A stretch of 64,000 bases of DNA from positions 124,001 to 188,000 of the forward strand of contig CAJNAR010000024.1 in the NCBI GenBank assembly GCA_905220665.1, written 5' to 3'. Shown one piece after another: positions 11,784-22,238 of the stretch. The translations under genes and the position numbers were made by a program. The DNA is from Albugo candida. Its lineage: Eukaryota > Oomycota > Peronosporomycetes > Albuginales > Albuginaceae. Numbering within the stretch: position 1 is the first letter of the stretch; every line of letters begins with the position of its first letter. The notes beneath the pieces were generated by a model. It worked only from the letters and a program-made list of their open reading frames with translations, ran no database searches and had not been told where the DNA came from.

Positions 11784-13520
11784 TTAAGGCCATGGAAGTA
11801 TCTCAAAATCGTCAAACACTTTGCCACTCTCACTCAACACAAATTGGACGCGCATCTTTTTTTCCGTCGAGTGTATCTTCAAGTATCCATAATCTTGCAC
11901 GTGTCGAACACTGCACTTGCCGATCTCATTTCCGAACCCGCCTGTCTCCAAGTCAGCGCCGGCCGTGCCAGCAACAACATGAACTGTTCCTTGCTTCACA
12001 CATTGACCACCTTTGGTGGGACCAATCCGCTCATATGAATGCTGGTGACCACAAAACACGATATTGACTTTGTATTGGTATAGAAGCGATTCCAATTCTT
12101 CTCGCATGTGAGTTGCGACAAAGAGATCCGCGTCCTCTTCTCGTTGCGACGTGTACATCATCCGATGAGTGGTAAGCAGAATCCACGGAGTTTTCTTGCG
12201 ATCGACTTGGCTCAACTCTTTTTCGAGCCATTTGTATTGTACGGAACCTTTACGCCAATCGTGCTCTGATGAAATTTGCACAACAAAAACACCACCGTAT
12301 ACGAAGGAGTACCAATATATGGAATTTCCGTTTTCGGGTGTATGGAATCGATGATACGTTGGAACTGAGCACTCCCCGAAAGAGTCGTCACCAAAATTCC
12401 CCCAAGACGGCTGAAATGCCATTCCACCGTTTTTACCATCACCACCTCCGCTCGGGTCATGAGAACTACCATGAGACTTATAGTCGTACTCGTGATTTCC
12501 AATGCTTACCATATACGGCACTCGTGTTGCGATAGGCTCAATCATGTGAAAGAACTCATCCCACACAAAACCTCGCCCAAAAGCATAACTGATGTCACCA
12601 AAATGAAGTACAAAGCTCTCGAATCCGTTTGATGTAACTTCCTTTAAAATACGACTTGCAACAATTCTTGACGCAGGACTGACTCCCATGTCTCCATACG
12701 CTATGAATTTTGTCTCTTTGCTGGAAGGTCCTGGACGTGAACGAAAACTTCGTACTGAGCTCCACCCATGCTTCTCGTTTCCAAATCTATAATAATACTC
12801 GGTATTCAATTTTAAATTCGATAACTTGACTTTGTGCATGAAGCCAGGATCACGAAACATTCCTTGACTCTCCATAGTAGCAGGGAAATCGCACATGTCC
12901 GATGAACGGTACGTTGTCGAGCTTCCTGATGCACTAGAACTCAGTTGCGAAGCGCTTTCACCGTACTGAACCATTGGCTTGACTTCATTGGATGCCGAGT
13001 TGAACATCACGACCATTTGATCTAGCGCTGATGAGAAAGCAAGATGGCCATGTTTGGGTGCATTTGGTGACTCCTTCATCGGAATTTTAACTTGGCCCAA
13101 CTTTGGATATGTTTCTGCGGTTTGTGAATCGCTGTATCCGTAGTACATGACAACGTAGTCGCACCGGAGCATCACCAACTTGTCAAATCGAACAGAATTT
13201 TTCGAATTGGGCTCTAATACTTCCTTGACGTTAAATTCCCTTAGAAAGTCTCTTTTTTGGCTCATAGGTCCACAAACAAGTGCTATAGTATCGTTATCGG
13301 CTGCTTGGTACTGTCCATCCCAAGTGATAACCACATCTCCCCCATCTGCCACCATTGAAGGATTAGACTTTAGATGTAGCTGGAAGTTTTTGCCAGTACG
13401 CGGCGCACTACCATCGAGATTTCTCAAGGAGGATGTGGTCGTTGTGTACGTTTTCCCATCTATGTGCGCAGCACAAGCAAGCAAATAAGTTAAGACACAC
13501 CTTTGCGTCCACATTGTCAT
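11784..13520 (-). CDS. Purple acid phosphatase (secreted metallophosphatase)
   Basis: A single-exon protein of 578 aa. The start at 13520 gives a clear signal peptide (MTMWTQRCVLTYLLACAAH); the frame extends upstream only to a non-ATG codon. Residues of roughly 50-260 fit the N-terminal fibronectin-like domain of plant-type purple acid phosphatases; the second half is the metallophosphatase domain. All ligand blocks are visible in order: GDMG, GDISYA, GNHEYD, the LLTTH block (family VxxH), and GHQHSYER. The enzyme should hydrolyse phosphomonoesters at a dinuclear metal centre, outside the cell or in the secretory pathway, probably for phosphate scavenging; substrate is unknown. Serine-rich and glycine-rich stretches (SSASGSSTT; HDPSGGGDGKNGG) are insertions. 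It is flanked by gene-poor DNA on both sides. Family assignment is firm. Confidence 0.93.
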   Translation of the reverse strand: MTMWTQRCVLTYLLACAAHIDGKTYTTTTSSLRNLDGSAPRTGKNFQLHLKSNPSMVADGGDVVITWDGQYQAADNDTIALVCGPMSQKRDFLREFNVKEVLEPNSKNSVRFDKLVMLRCDYVVMYYGYSDSQTAETYPKLGQVKIPMKESPNAPKHGHLAFSSALDQMVVMFNSASNEVKPMVQYGESASQLSSSASGSSTTYRSSDMCDFPATMESQGMFRDPGFMHKVKLSNLKLNTEYYYRFGNEKHGWSSVRSFRSRPGPSSKETKFIAYGDMGVSPASRIVASRILKEVTSNGFESFVLHFGDISYAFGRGFVWDEFFHMIEPIATRVPYMVSIGNHEYDYKSHGSSHDPSGGGDGKNGGMAFQPSWGNFGDDSFGECSVPTYHRFHTPENGNSIYWYSFVYGGVFVVQISSEHDWRKGSVQYKWLEKELSQVDRKKTPWILLTTHRMMYTSQREEDADLFVATHMREELESLLYQYKVNIVFCGHQHSYERIGPTKGGQCVKQGTVHVVAGTAGADLETGGFGNEIGKCSVRHVQDYGYLKIHSTEKKMRVQFVLSESGKVFDDFEILPWP

Positions 13521-14282
13521 GGATTTCGATGTTTGAATCGCCACACAGCAAAATCTATTATGAGGCCTTTGTTATAATTGTTCGCAGAGATGATGTATTA
13601 GAGGACATAAAATTCTCAGCTGCAATAGAATCAGATAATGAATTGGCCTCTGTCGTATTACTTACGATTCTCACGACGTAGTAATGTTACAGCCGTTGAA
13701 TCAATATGAATGATATACACAATCTACTGCATAATGTGCGATATAGCAGCAGTGATTCTAACCGCAGACGACGAAACATACCTCTATTCATGTGGAAGCG
13801 AGCCGCTCATCTTCTTGCGACATCCCGATCGCATGAGACTTTGGTACCTGCGTCTACTGGCAATTTTCTTGTACGCATTAGTAATATCGCTCGCTTCTTT
13901 ATGATTTATTGTACAATTGAGCTTACATTGATCTGCTTGGAAACCTGTCGTACTTCTTTTCATTAAGACGAGCTGCACAGCATGGATGCTGAGCTCCAAT
14001 CTTGGTCACACAGCCTTTATTTTCGCAGAGCGCTTCGCACCTTCTGGGATGATCAGCTCTCAGCAAGTGTCACATTCTGGTCCACGACACAACGGATTCG
14101 AATGTTAGGGAATCTCGCCAATTGGTCATCACAAATGAAATGAATCTATCGCAGAGGCATGGAATGTGCTGCTAAGCGTTTGATTATTATTGCACTTTAC
14201 GAAATATCAAGTAGAAAAAAATCACGTAAACGTCATGCTAAATTCATGTTATCACGATCGACTTTACTTGGAACATATCAAG
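13521..14282. other. Intergenic, no clear gene
   Basis: Short frames on both strands around 13706-13999 overlap each other and have no recognisable motif. The 13521-13700 part is the likely promoter of the phosphatase gene on the minus strand, but I recognise no specific element. Confidence 0.4.
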
Positions 14283-14621
14283 CTACTGGGGCGGGTCTGC
14301 AAAGACTTTGCTGATGTAAGGAGTTTGTTGGTGGCTACCGCAGCTATCGATTTTGACATAAACCATATAATCATGGCACACTCTTATACATGGAGAATGG
14401 CATGTGAGGTTCACACCAGCAATCTTCAAGACAATAAAGGCAGCGTCAGAAGCCAAAATGATGTTTACGTATCTGAATCCAGCATCAAATTCTGTGGCGA
14501 TACTCCGCTCATCTAACAATCTGTTTTTTAGATAGTCAACGTCGATGCTGACAGCTGAAGGTTGGCTAGCTTGCAGGTATGTAATTGTAAAGCAGATCGT
14601 AAGAATTAGCTTTCCATACAT
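14283..14621 (-). CDS. Small secreted protein candidate (112 aa)
   Basis: An ATG-started frame with a textbook signal peptide: short n-region with one lysine (MYGK), hydrophobic core LILTICFTITYL, then a polar AxA-like exit near QASQPSA. The predicted mature part is about 90 aa and has four or five cysteines in its second half (TCHSPC, VCHDY, SCGSH). I recognise no domain. Small cysteine-containing secreted proteins in gene-poor surroundings are typical effector candidates in plant-pathogenic oomycetes, but that role is inference. No RXLR motif is present, and CHSPC is not the CHxC motif described in Albugo. It could be a chance frame, since a 108-codon frame overlaps it on the other strand. 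Confidence 0.4.
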   Translation of the reverse strand: MYGKLILTICFTITYLQASQPSAVSIDVDYLKNRLLDERSIATEFDAGFRYVNIILASDAAFIVLKIAGVNLTCHSPCIRVCHDYMVYVKIDSCGSHQQTPYISKVFADPPQ

Positions 14622-15158
14622 TGGACTTGATGAAACAGCTGGTGGTGTGGGTAATCTTGTTCACTGCTTGAAAATTGAAAATGAGCGTTGACATCGACGT
14701 GCCTTATGACATGTGACAGCTGCCAAATGTGATAGAGGGCGTATCCATTTTTCCTCGTGGAATTAGATGGTGTAATGTTACATAGAGTCAAGCGCATAGA
14801 ATGGTCAGTTTAGCTGACGTGCTGTCACGTCAGCACTTACAAATTTCGATATTCTATTTCTTTGCCACGTGCGAGGTCACGCATCACACAAAAAAAGTCA
14901 AGTAATTGATAATTGTCGAACGCGATAAGCTCGCATAGTAAAGAATGGGACTGTATAGACGCCCTGTGTGTGCTCTATTTGCTCGCTGAGCATGAATGTT
15001 CAATAGCCTTTTCGTTAAGAAGCTCTTTTATTATGAATACGAACGTCCAAATCGTTCATTTTGATCTACTGTCAAATTCTCTTATCGCCGCGTCAAGTAA
15101 TCTACATGGTCGGTCGCCTCGTGACTGTATTCATTTTAGAATAGAGAATGAACAGAAT
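14622..15158. other. Intergenic
   Basis: No supported gene. A near-palindromic stretch around 14810-14835 (GCTGACGTGCTGTCACGTCAGC) could form a hairpin; it lies between the secreted candidate and the 3' end of the DUS3 gene. Confidence 0.4.
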
Positions 15159-17125
15159 CTACATTTCATCCTCTTTGACCATTGTTTCTAGCATTCCTGT
15201 CGGAATTTGTTGTGCTGTAGCGGCAAACGCATTGGCTTTGTGTTTGGGTGCAAACTCGAAATCGTCAGGTACGGAACCGAGTAACAATTCCGATAATTTT
15301 ATCCAGTCTACTGCTTGATCACTTGCCATCAGCGTTTCTAGATCGTTCCGACCGTAGTACGGAGCAGGACGATCATTGATTTTTTGCGGTAAGTGCTCCA
15401 ATATTCCAACGGGGACGTATCTGCAGAGAAATGACTGCCACTCTAGTAGATAGCGACGGGTACGATTGACACCCTTCTGGTCAGTTCCCCAATGTTCCAA
15501 GCCAAATTTTACAAAGTCTTTCAACAAATCAAACCTTTCAGAAGCTGAAATGTCAAAGTGCCGTCTTTCTTTGATCTCAATCGGTAGCCATGGTTTGATG
15601 AGTGCTCCCCGTGCGATCATACAAGTGTCAAGCTTTCCATTTTTGAGATGTTCATCAAATTCGACAAACGACAAAACATCCCCACCTCCAATGAAGGAAG
15701 TATCTACTACATTGTCGCTACAAGCATCCGCACAGCGATAAATGTAATCCCAATCAGCTTCTTTCGTGTAACGTTGAAGTCTTGAACGACCATGGATTGC
15801 GATGGCACGAACGGATTGAGAGTTGTCAAGTTTGCACCATTGCGAACTATCCAGATCGACAAAAGTCATCGATGATCGAGTAGTACTTATTTTGGACACG
15901 AGTTTGTGAGCGGAAGGTTGTTTCTCCGACCATCCAGTGCGCAATTTCACACTCAAAGCCGGACAGCAAAACGCCGATGAGCTGGCAAGTATTTTTCGAG
16001 ATTGAAGGCGATGCTGCTGACCGATTTGAATCCCAGTCAATGCTCCAGATATGACCTCCAGGAGCCGAGCTGGTCGAGTCATTAACGCAGAGCCCGATCC
16101 AGCTCTGCAGACAAGGTCGATCGGACATCCCATGTTGATATCGATAAAATCAATATCGGTCTCCCGAGTCAATAACTCACAAACTCGAGCCATTTGATCT
16201 CCATGACCACCAGCTATCTGTACACCAAAAACATCCTCACTTTTGTGCCTGCGAAGCAGCGCCCATTCCGATTGCTGAGCCTGTAAAATATTAGAAGACA
16301 TTGCCATTTCCCCACACGTGATATCAGCACCAGTTTGCTTGAGTAAACGACGAAATGGAAGATTTCCCACGGTTGTCAAAGGCGCAACATAGATTTTCCG
16401 CTTAAAGTCGATTTTCTTTCGTTCAGGGATCAGCGGACTCGGGTCTGCTTCTTCTGGTAAGGGCGGCTTTAGATCGGGATCCGCCTCTTTCGGTGATCTT
16501 GAGCCCGATTTCTGGTTTCGTTTATCTTTCCTCTTTATGCATCCAAAACGATATTTGTTCTTCCGTAAGCACTCGCGTAAATCTAAGGACAACTGATTAG
16601 TTTCTTCGTCCTCTTGTTTTCTTCGCATATTGACGTCTTTTTCTTTCTCGGTCTCCGTCACATTCTCAATCACCACATCGCTCGCATGACCTTTATTCAC
16701 GGTATGCGCAGACGCAAATCGACATTTCAATCCATATTCACACTCTCCAAATGCGTCAAATAATGGACAATGCGAATGTATATCTTTGGGCTTTCGTTTC
16801 ATATAATCGCTAATTTCATGACTAAATTTGCAGGTTTCTCCGTATTGACATGGCTCGTTCACTGCAATAAATCGACAAAGAACAACAGAAGGATCTTCGA
16901 CTTGGTCAATTGGACGTTTCTTGAAAGTTCCTCGCTCTTTTGTTTTCATCGATCTGACATTCTTATCCGTTATTTCTCCTTCCGGTTTAGCATCATTATG
17001 CGCTGTATGGGTCGATGGTATGGGTCTTAGATATCTAAAGATCAGAAATATGAGTTGCGTGAAGAAGAAAGGATTCAAAGAATAGCGTACTGAGGTTTGA
17101 TTGCGGCTTCACCACGTCCAACCAT
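15159..17125 (-). CDS. DUS3: tRNA-dihydrouridine(47) synthase, DUS3/DUS3L type
   Basis: Two exons: 17125-17091 and 17034-15159, with a 56-bp intron (GTACGC...CTTTAG). The splice joins in frame and gives a 636-aa protein beginning MVGRGEAAIKP; without it the frame has no ATG until residue 44. The N-terminal third carries two CCCH zinc fingers (CRFIAVNEPCQYGETCKFSH and a second ending CRFASAH, where the last fingers are slightly divergent) followed by a basic, acidic linker. The catalytic domain starts at KIYVAPLTTVGNLPFRRL; NMGCPIDLV holds the catalytic cysteine, and later blocks (AIHGRSRLQRY, FIGGGDV, MIARGALIKPW) form the FMN-binding barrel. The enzyme reduces uridine 47 in the variable-loop region of tRNA with NADPH and FMN. 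CCCH fingers fused to a Dus domain are diagnostic of DUS3. Confidence 0.9.
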
Positions 17126-17420
17126 CGTATACTATCGAGTACTATTGGCGTAAAAGCTCCTTTCTCTAACTTGAATGCATTATTAGATACGATCTATCGA
17201 TCTGGTAGAAATTCAACGCAAGATAGCTCTACATCACTGCTTGATTGGAGCAGTGTTTGGGCAATTCTTTGCTTCGAAGTAGACGTAGAATAGAATTGAG
17301 CATACTCGCATGCTGTGGACGCGATGGATAGTGTGCAAATTCTATATCTGCCTCATAAGGAATAAAGAGTCGGTGTTATTGATAGATGCCATCACTGGTT
17401 GTGCGCTGTAGTATAGACTT
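17126..17420. promoter_or_regulatory. Divergent intergenic promoter, DUS3 / Sfi1-like
   Basis: 295 bp separate the two start codons, which point away from each other. Both promoters must lie here. I see no recognisable Inr or TATA element with certainty. Confidence 0.4.
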
Positions 17421-18551
17421 ATGTCTCTTCCTTTATCAAATAAAACATCATCAAAATTGTTCACTTCACGACACTCGAGTGATGATCAGCAGAGGATTCG
17501 TATTTCTGAGCATCGGGTACGTCCAACAAGTCCAGCAAGAACGTATTCCTTGAAAGGTGGACGTGTGAGCTACGATACGCGTGAGCCCTTGGTCAAAGAA
17601 AGTCGATTGGTCAGAGACCACACGAAACGAAGGCGTCAGCGGAGAACCCCACTTAAGCATTCTACGTCACTCCCTGCGTTTCTATCCATCCAGGAAGCCG
17701 AATTTTGTCAGCTGGAATCGTTTTTGAGCACATATCGCTTCCAGGTGATAATATAAGCGAGTCACTCGCACAACTCATGTGAGAGTCCATGTAGAGGAAA
17801 TGTACCCCAGCAGCCGTCAAAATCCAATCTACTTGGCGCATGTACAAGAAAAGAAAAGCTTATCGTAAATGGGCAAAATACGTAGAAATACGATATCGTA
17901 AATTGTTTCAACGATGGGCTTTTTCAGCCAAAGTCAGTCGGATTTTGCGTGTTTCAGTTCAGCGTAAATTCCTTCACGCATGGCGACACCAGGTCAAATC
18001 TACACTTCGAGTACGCTTGCTATCTGATGTGCAATGCATTTGAAATTGATTGTGTTCTCATGCAGAATTTGGAGCTCGAAATTGGTATTTTCGAATATGC
18101 GCAATTACGAGGAAAGCTGACTCCATTAGCTGTAAACTTGTTTCTGAAGAAAAAAAAATCGCTTGCTCAAAAAAGTGTTATCCAAAACGACGGCTCGCTT
18201 CGGAAAGAAAGTCTTTCTTGGTGCCTTAATCCGGCATACGATGTTTTGACGGAATGTACCGAGAAGAAATCTAGTCGTGTGAGTAGAGTTAGACGCTTGC
18301 ATTCGAAGGCAGCAGCATTTATTGCGACGAAAATACGAGAGCGATTATTTATTTCATGGAGAGATCACAATTTCTGTCATGGCCGAAAGGGACTTGACGC
18401 TCGTTTTTACATCAATGGAGCTGTTAGAACGGCATTAACCTCTCGATCTCGATGGCCTGGAGAATTAGCGGCTGCAATTTTTTCTTCATGGTCGAGATGG
18501 GTGAGAGATCGTCGATCCAAGCGTCATCCAGGTCGAGGTCTTACACGATGA
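17421..18551 (+). CDS. Sfi1-like repeat protein (centrin-binding candidate)
   Basis: Three exons fit frame and splice signals: 17421-17744, 17795-17992, 18066-18551; introns of 50 and 73 bp (GTGATA...ATGTAG and GTCAAA...TGCAG) join in phase 0 and give 335 aa. The N-terminal 110 residues are basic and Ser/Thr-rich without a domain. An IQ-like block (VKIQSTWRMYKKRKAYRKW) opens the second exon. Four short helices then repeat the pattern aromatic-x-x-Trp: KLFQRWAF, FLHAWRHQ, LFISWRDH, IFSSWSRW. This spacing and composition resemble Sfi1/centrin-binding repeats, which bind centrin at spindle poles and basal bodies. The number of repeats is low, so the assignment is tentative; a small IQ-motif protein is the alternative. 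It converges on HUS1, with about 300 bp between stop codons. Confidence 0.55.
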
Positions 18552-18854
18552 GATAGAGAGAAATAGCACCAGGTTGCATCGAGATCTACCTCTCAGTTCG
18601 AATCGAGCCTAATGGTTAAATGGAGTATGAGACCTGGGCATTACGCTAGTGGGTCGAGTGTATCTTTGGAGCCTTTGTACTACCAAAGAGTCCGTTTACA
18701 TATTGAGTTTTGTTTCCCATTGATATGAATCCGCCCGAGTTGAACGTAGTTTCATGATGTTTGCTGCGCTTTACTCTCAGCACCGGCTACCAGCAATACT
18801 GCACTAATTGCTCGTATATTTGGATATCCGAGTCTTGATCACTTTGTGGGCGAC
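18552..18854. other. Convergent intergenic spacer
   Basis: Lies between the stop codons of the Sfi1-like gene (plus) and HUS1 (minus). I see no gene; both 3' untranslated regions must fall here. Confidence 0.5.
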
Positions 18855-19846
18855 TCAAGTATCCTCGTGTGAGCCTTTCCCGGGGACATAACATGTCAGT
18901 GAACCGAATCCATCTATCAGAACACCATGAAGCGCCAGTACTGGACCTTCAGAAATGCCTGTGGGAGAGAAAAAATCAAAATATGTCCAAAGTGCGATAC
19001 AACAAATACAAGCTCACAGCATAGCAATGTCTCAACGGAAGTGTCATCGATCAACATCGATTTAGATAGCATTCGAGCGTCAACCGTTACAGACACTTCA
19101 CGTCGATCATCTTGAGCGTCATTAAAAGCCTCAACCGTGGCTGTGAGCTCGTCTCGATGCTTCAAGTTGACAAATACTGTCTGTAATTGTAACACTTCAG
19201 TATGAATTTTGAACCTCAGTGTCCCATTTTTATCTGCTGCGATGACAATTGTCCTATCGATAACTTTAAGTCGATCCACCAACGAGCGTAAGAGATGTGA
19301 AGGTGGTAGCTCCATTGCAATCTCTGGCAGCGGTAAATCGGGCTCCATGCAAATACGAGTAGCAGTTTCGATGGGTATCACACGTATTGGAACGCTTTGC
19401 ACAATATCCACATCGACAGAGCAGGTTTTGAAGCACAATAGAGATTCATCACCGCGCTTCAAAAGTCGCATCATAACCACATTAGACTCTTTGCCCGAGG
19501 ATAAAGCTTGGGAAACATGCTGAATATCACACACAAACGCAATTTGATTCGAAGAGCGACTTTGTACGATGTAATTTGTGAACATGCGAGCAGCCTGCAG
19601 CTTGACAAAGCAAGCTGTTCCGAGCTCCAATGTCGGACAAGCTGCTCGAATAGTTAGAGAGAGCATTTCTGGTGTTAGTATGAATACGCACTCATTGTTT
19701 TGAATATGAGTGGAAGCGGATAGCGTGTGTTTATTGGTCCCTTTTTGGTTCCCCATAGAATGGCGAGAATCAAAGCGGCAGCCGATCTGTACGATTTCGA
19801 GCATTATCGGGAAGGTTTCTCGTGTGATAGTTCCTCGAAAGCGCAT
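18855..19846 (-). CDS. HUS1: HUS1 checkpoint clamp subunit
   Basis: Two exons, 19846-19018 and 18958-18855, joined across a 59-bp intron (GTGAGC...CCCACAG). The product is 310 aa, close to the family's usual 280-310. It starts MRFRGTI, like other HUS1 proteins. The inter-domain segment VPIRVIP and the following LPLPEIAMELPP...LLRSLVDRLKVIDR...TLRFKIHTEV match the HUS1 core, and splicing restores the expected C-terminus (CISEGPVLALHGVLIDG...). If the intron is read through, the frame ends in an unrelated hydrophobic tail, which supports the intron. HUS1 forms the PCNA-like 9-1-1 ring with RAD9 and RAD1, is loaded at damaged DNA and activates ATR signalling. No partner gene is in the window. 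Confidence 0.88.
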
Positions 19847-20731
19847 TTGACTTTTTAAACCAATCGAAAAGGTTTACTTTTTACAGCTGCAATCACCGTA
19901 CATGTTTAGCTCACTTTGCATTCTTCCGGGCTTTCAATTTGAATTCGCAATCACTACAATTTGAAAGGAACGCTTCTTTTCTCACACTAATTGTGGTAAC
20001 TGCTGCGCAGAATTAGATCAGCAAATGTTGTGACATTACAAATGCAAACATGGATTTTTATTCGTATTTTAGTTTCGTAATGGAGAAGGCGTTTGACTCT
20101 GACAATCGATGTATGGATACGTCTTTGGTTGAAATTGGCAGTAATCAGATGGAAGGGTTCATAAAGCTGACACTTGTGCAAAAGAGAGCAAGTACTGGAC
20201 GACGTAATGCTGTAGTTGGTTTAAAGATAAAACCGGCTCCGCAAAGAGCTGAACGACCACACATTACGGAGAACGTGCATTAGTGCAAGTGGGTTTATCA
20301 TATGCGCGGTCACATTTAAAGTGTATCGTATTGATTTATAGCAATTTTGATGTTGTAATCGGCTTTTTGGATGCTAATTTCACCTTTTCAATCATACGTA
20401 AGAAAATTGAGCGCGTATGTTTGTAGTGTAGCGATTGATCCCGCTAGTCATTAGCGTTGTTGAAGACCGTGTCTATTCAACGTATCGATCCTGCTGCTAG
20501 ATGAATTTCATCATATGACAAGGATTATAGGCGTTTGTGTATAATCCATTCTATTTATACTTATACTATAGTACTGGTCCAGAGATTTGCAGAGTACTGT
20601 ACTCACATCCCCAACGTGAAACCAGGAATCAATCCAATCCGATATTAGTGGTTGGTTGCCGCCGATTCGCATCGTTAGGAACGTACGAACGGTGTGTTAC
20701 TGAACGTGTTGCAAATTGAAGAACAAACACA
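19847..20731. other. Divergent intergenic region, HUS1 / CK2 beta
   Basis: 885 bp between divergent start codons. It contains one ATG-started frame of 77 aa on the plus strand (20050-20283, MDFYSYFSFVMEK...), with no recognisable motif and no splice partner; I do not call it a gene with confidence. The rest appears to be promoter and untranslated sequence. Confidence 0.4.
20050..20283 (+). CDS. Small ORF, unknown (77 aa)
   Basis: Starts with ATG and ends in a basic, proline-containing tail (KIKPAPQRAERPH). No domain, signal peptide or homologue is recognised. It lies upstream of the CK2 beta gene on the same strand; it could be a chance frame, an upstream exon or a short gene. Length alone does not argue for coding. 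Confidence 0.2.
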   Translation: MDFYSYFSFVMEKAFDSDNRCMDTSLVEIGSNQMEGFIKLTLVQKRASTGRRNAVVGLKIKPAPQRAERPHITENVH

Positions 20732-21642
20732 ATGTCCGACTACGAAGAAGACGAGGAAAAGTGGATTCAATGGTTCTGCAGTTTGCCAGGGAATGAGTAC
20801 TTTTGTGAGGTGCCACAAAGCTACATCGAAGACTCCTTTAATTTATACGGTCTACGAGCGACCGTACCGCACTTTGAAGATGCTTTGAACATCATTTTAG
20901 ATCTCACAGGTCAAAACATCTCTTCCTATCATATAAATATACCTCACAGCTCGCTATAGATATCCCGTACGATGAAGATGTACCGCCGTACGCGGCTGAA
21001 TTATACGGAATGATCCACGCTCGCTACATACTGACTTCACATGGGCTTGATACAATGGTTTGCCCTTAGTGTTTCTCTTTTTGTATCTCATTAACCTCTT
21101 TCGGTATGAATACTAGCTTCAAAAGTATCGGGAAGGTGATTTTGGAGTGTGTCCTCGCGCACTCTGTGCCAATCAATCAGTTGTACCGGTACGCTCTACG
21201 TCTTTTTCGATACAAATTCGTCTGTAATCTGGTGCTTAAGGCCGGCTTACATGATGAATGGAAAAAGTCCGAGATGAAATTATTCTGTCCGAAATGCTGC
21301 GACCTGTACGCTCCACCAACAGAATATGAAATCGCACCGCGTACGTAACACAACAAGCATTGACATTATGTTGCTGAAAGTATTGCATTGTTAATTCAGC
21401 AAGCTGCGTTTCTTTTGGTAGTGGATGGAGCGTACTTTGGATCAACTTTTCCTCATTTATTCTTCTTGACGTATAAAGAGCTGGAACCAACACCATCAAC
21501 GGCGCTCTATATCCCTCGTATCTTTGGATATAAAATCCACAAAAAGAATGGAAATCGAAATCGACTTGGCATCGCATCGCAAGAAGGCGACAAACACACG
21601 CATACGACGACTCTCAATCAAACTCAGGTGTGTTTTCAATAA
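20732..21642 (+). CDS. CSNK2B: Casein kinase II regulatory (beta) subunit
   Basis: Five exons: 20732-20909, 20960-21057, 21117-21188, 21241-21340 and 21422-21642, with introns of 50, 59, 52 and 81 bp. The joined frame gives 222 aa, close to the usual 215. It opens MSDYEEDEEKWIQWFCSLPGNEYFCEVP, as CK2 beta does, keeps the acidic loop region, ILDL, YGMIHARYILT, KYREGDFGVCPRALC and KLFCPKCCDLYAP. The four cysteines of the zinc ribbon (CPRALC, CPKC) that drive dimerisation are present, as is the DGAYFG...FPHLFFL segment. The subunit dimerises and recruits catalytic CK2 alpha. The last intron acceptor is chosen because it alone restores the DGAYFG frame. The C-terminus is uncertain: a further intron from about 21619 could add a three-codon last exon near 21770. 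Confidence 0.93.
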
Positions 21643-22238
21643 GCATTCTATGTCGAGAAGCAACGCAAACGTCACACAAATGCTGTTATATTATAATATG
21701 TTTGTTGCTATCGGAGACATTTTTTGCATTCTCTCATTTCCATCTTTAATTCCTCTGTTTCTTGTTTAACAGAAGTTGTAATTATGTTGTGAACTAGCGA
21801 CGGAATCCGACAAGCGGCAGGAAGAAAGAGTGCGGCGTGCAGGGAGGCATTTCAGCGCGAAGTAAGAAGCGAAAAATGTGAACGAGCGCCTGATAGCAAC
21901 AAATTGCAATATAAACTAGATAGTCGCCATCTTCAATACACTGGAATGATATGTTATCGCAACGTACATTGTGTGCATTCATTCAGAGCTTGTAGAGTTT
22001 CTACGCGCTCCAACTGTCCTTGTAAAACACGGTCGATACGACATTATACGCTTTCACGATGAGCACAATCAATGCGTACAACACGTGGATGCGGATGGGT
22101 CTGTTTGCATTGTATTTTACGATTTCGTTGCGCCTATGCAGGCGGAAGAAAAGATTGATCATCGTCATTCTATTAATTTCTATACTTAAAACTTGATATT
22201 TTCGATACTTTACAGGTTAAAAGTAGCATTCCAGCCAT
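21643..22238. other. Region between CK2 beta and NAD kinase, unresolved coding potential
   Basis: A plus-strand frame open from 21950 to 22189 (containing VKHGRYDIIRFHDEHNQC and GSVCIVFYDFVAP) looks protein-like but lacks an ATG and may be an internal exon of an unrecognised gene; another plus frame is open over 21785-21980 and could precede it by splicing. A minus frame at 21794-21982 does start with ATG. I cannot choose between them. Confidence 0.35.

Noticed and set aside
14370..14420. CHSPC in the secreted candidate as a CHxC effector motif
   Set aside because: The spacing is C-H-x-x-C and it lies far from the signal peptide; it does not fit CHxC.
18917..19018. HUS1 read through to a hydrophobic tail (ELVFVVSHFGHILIF)
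   Set aside because: This is the intron: GTGAGC...CCCACAG removes it and restores the conserved C-terminus.
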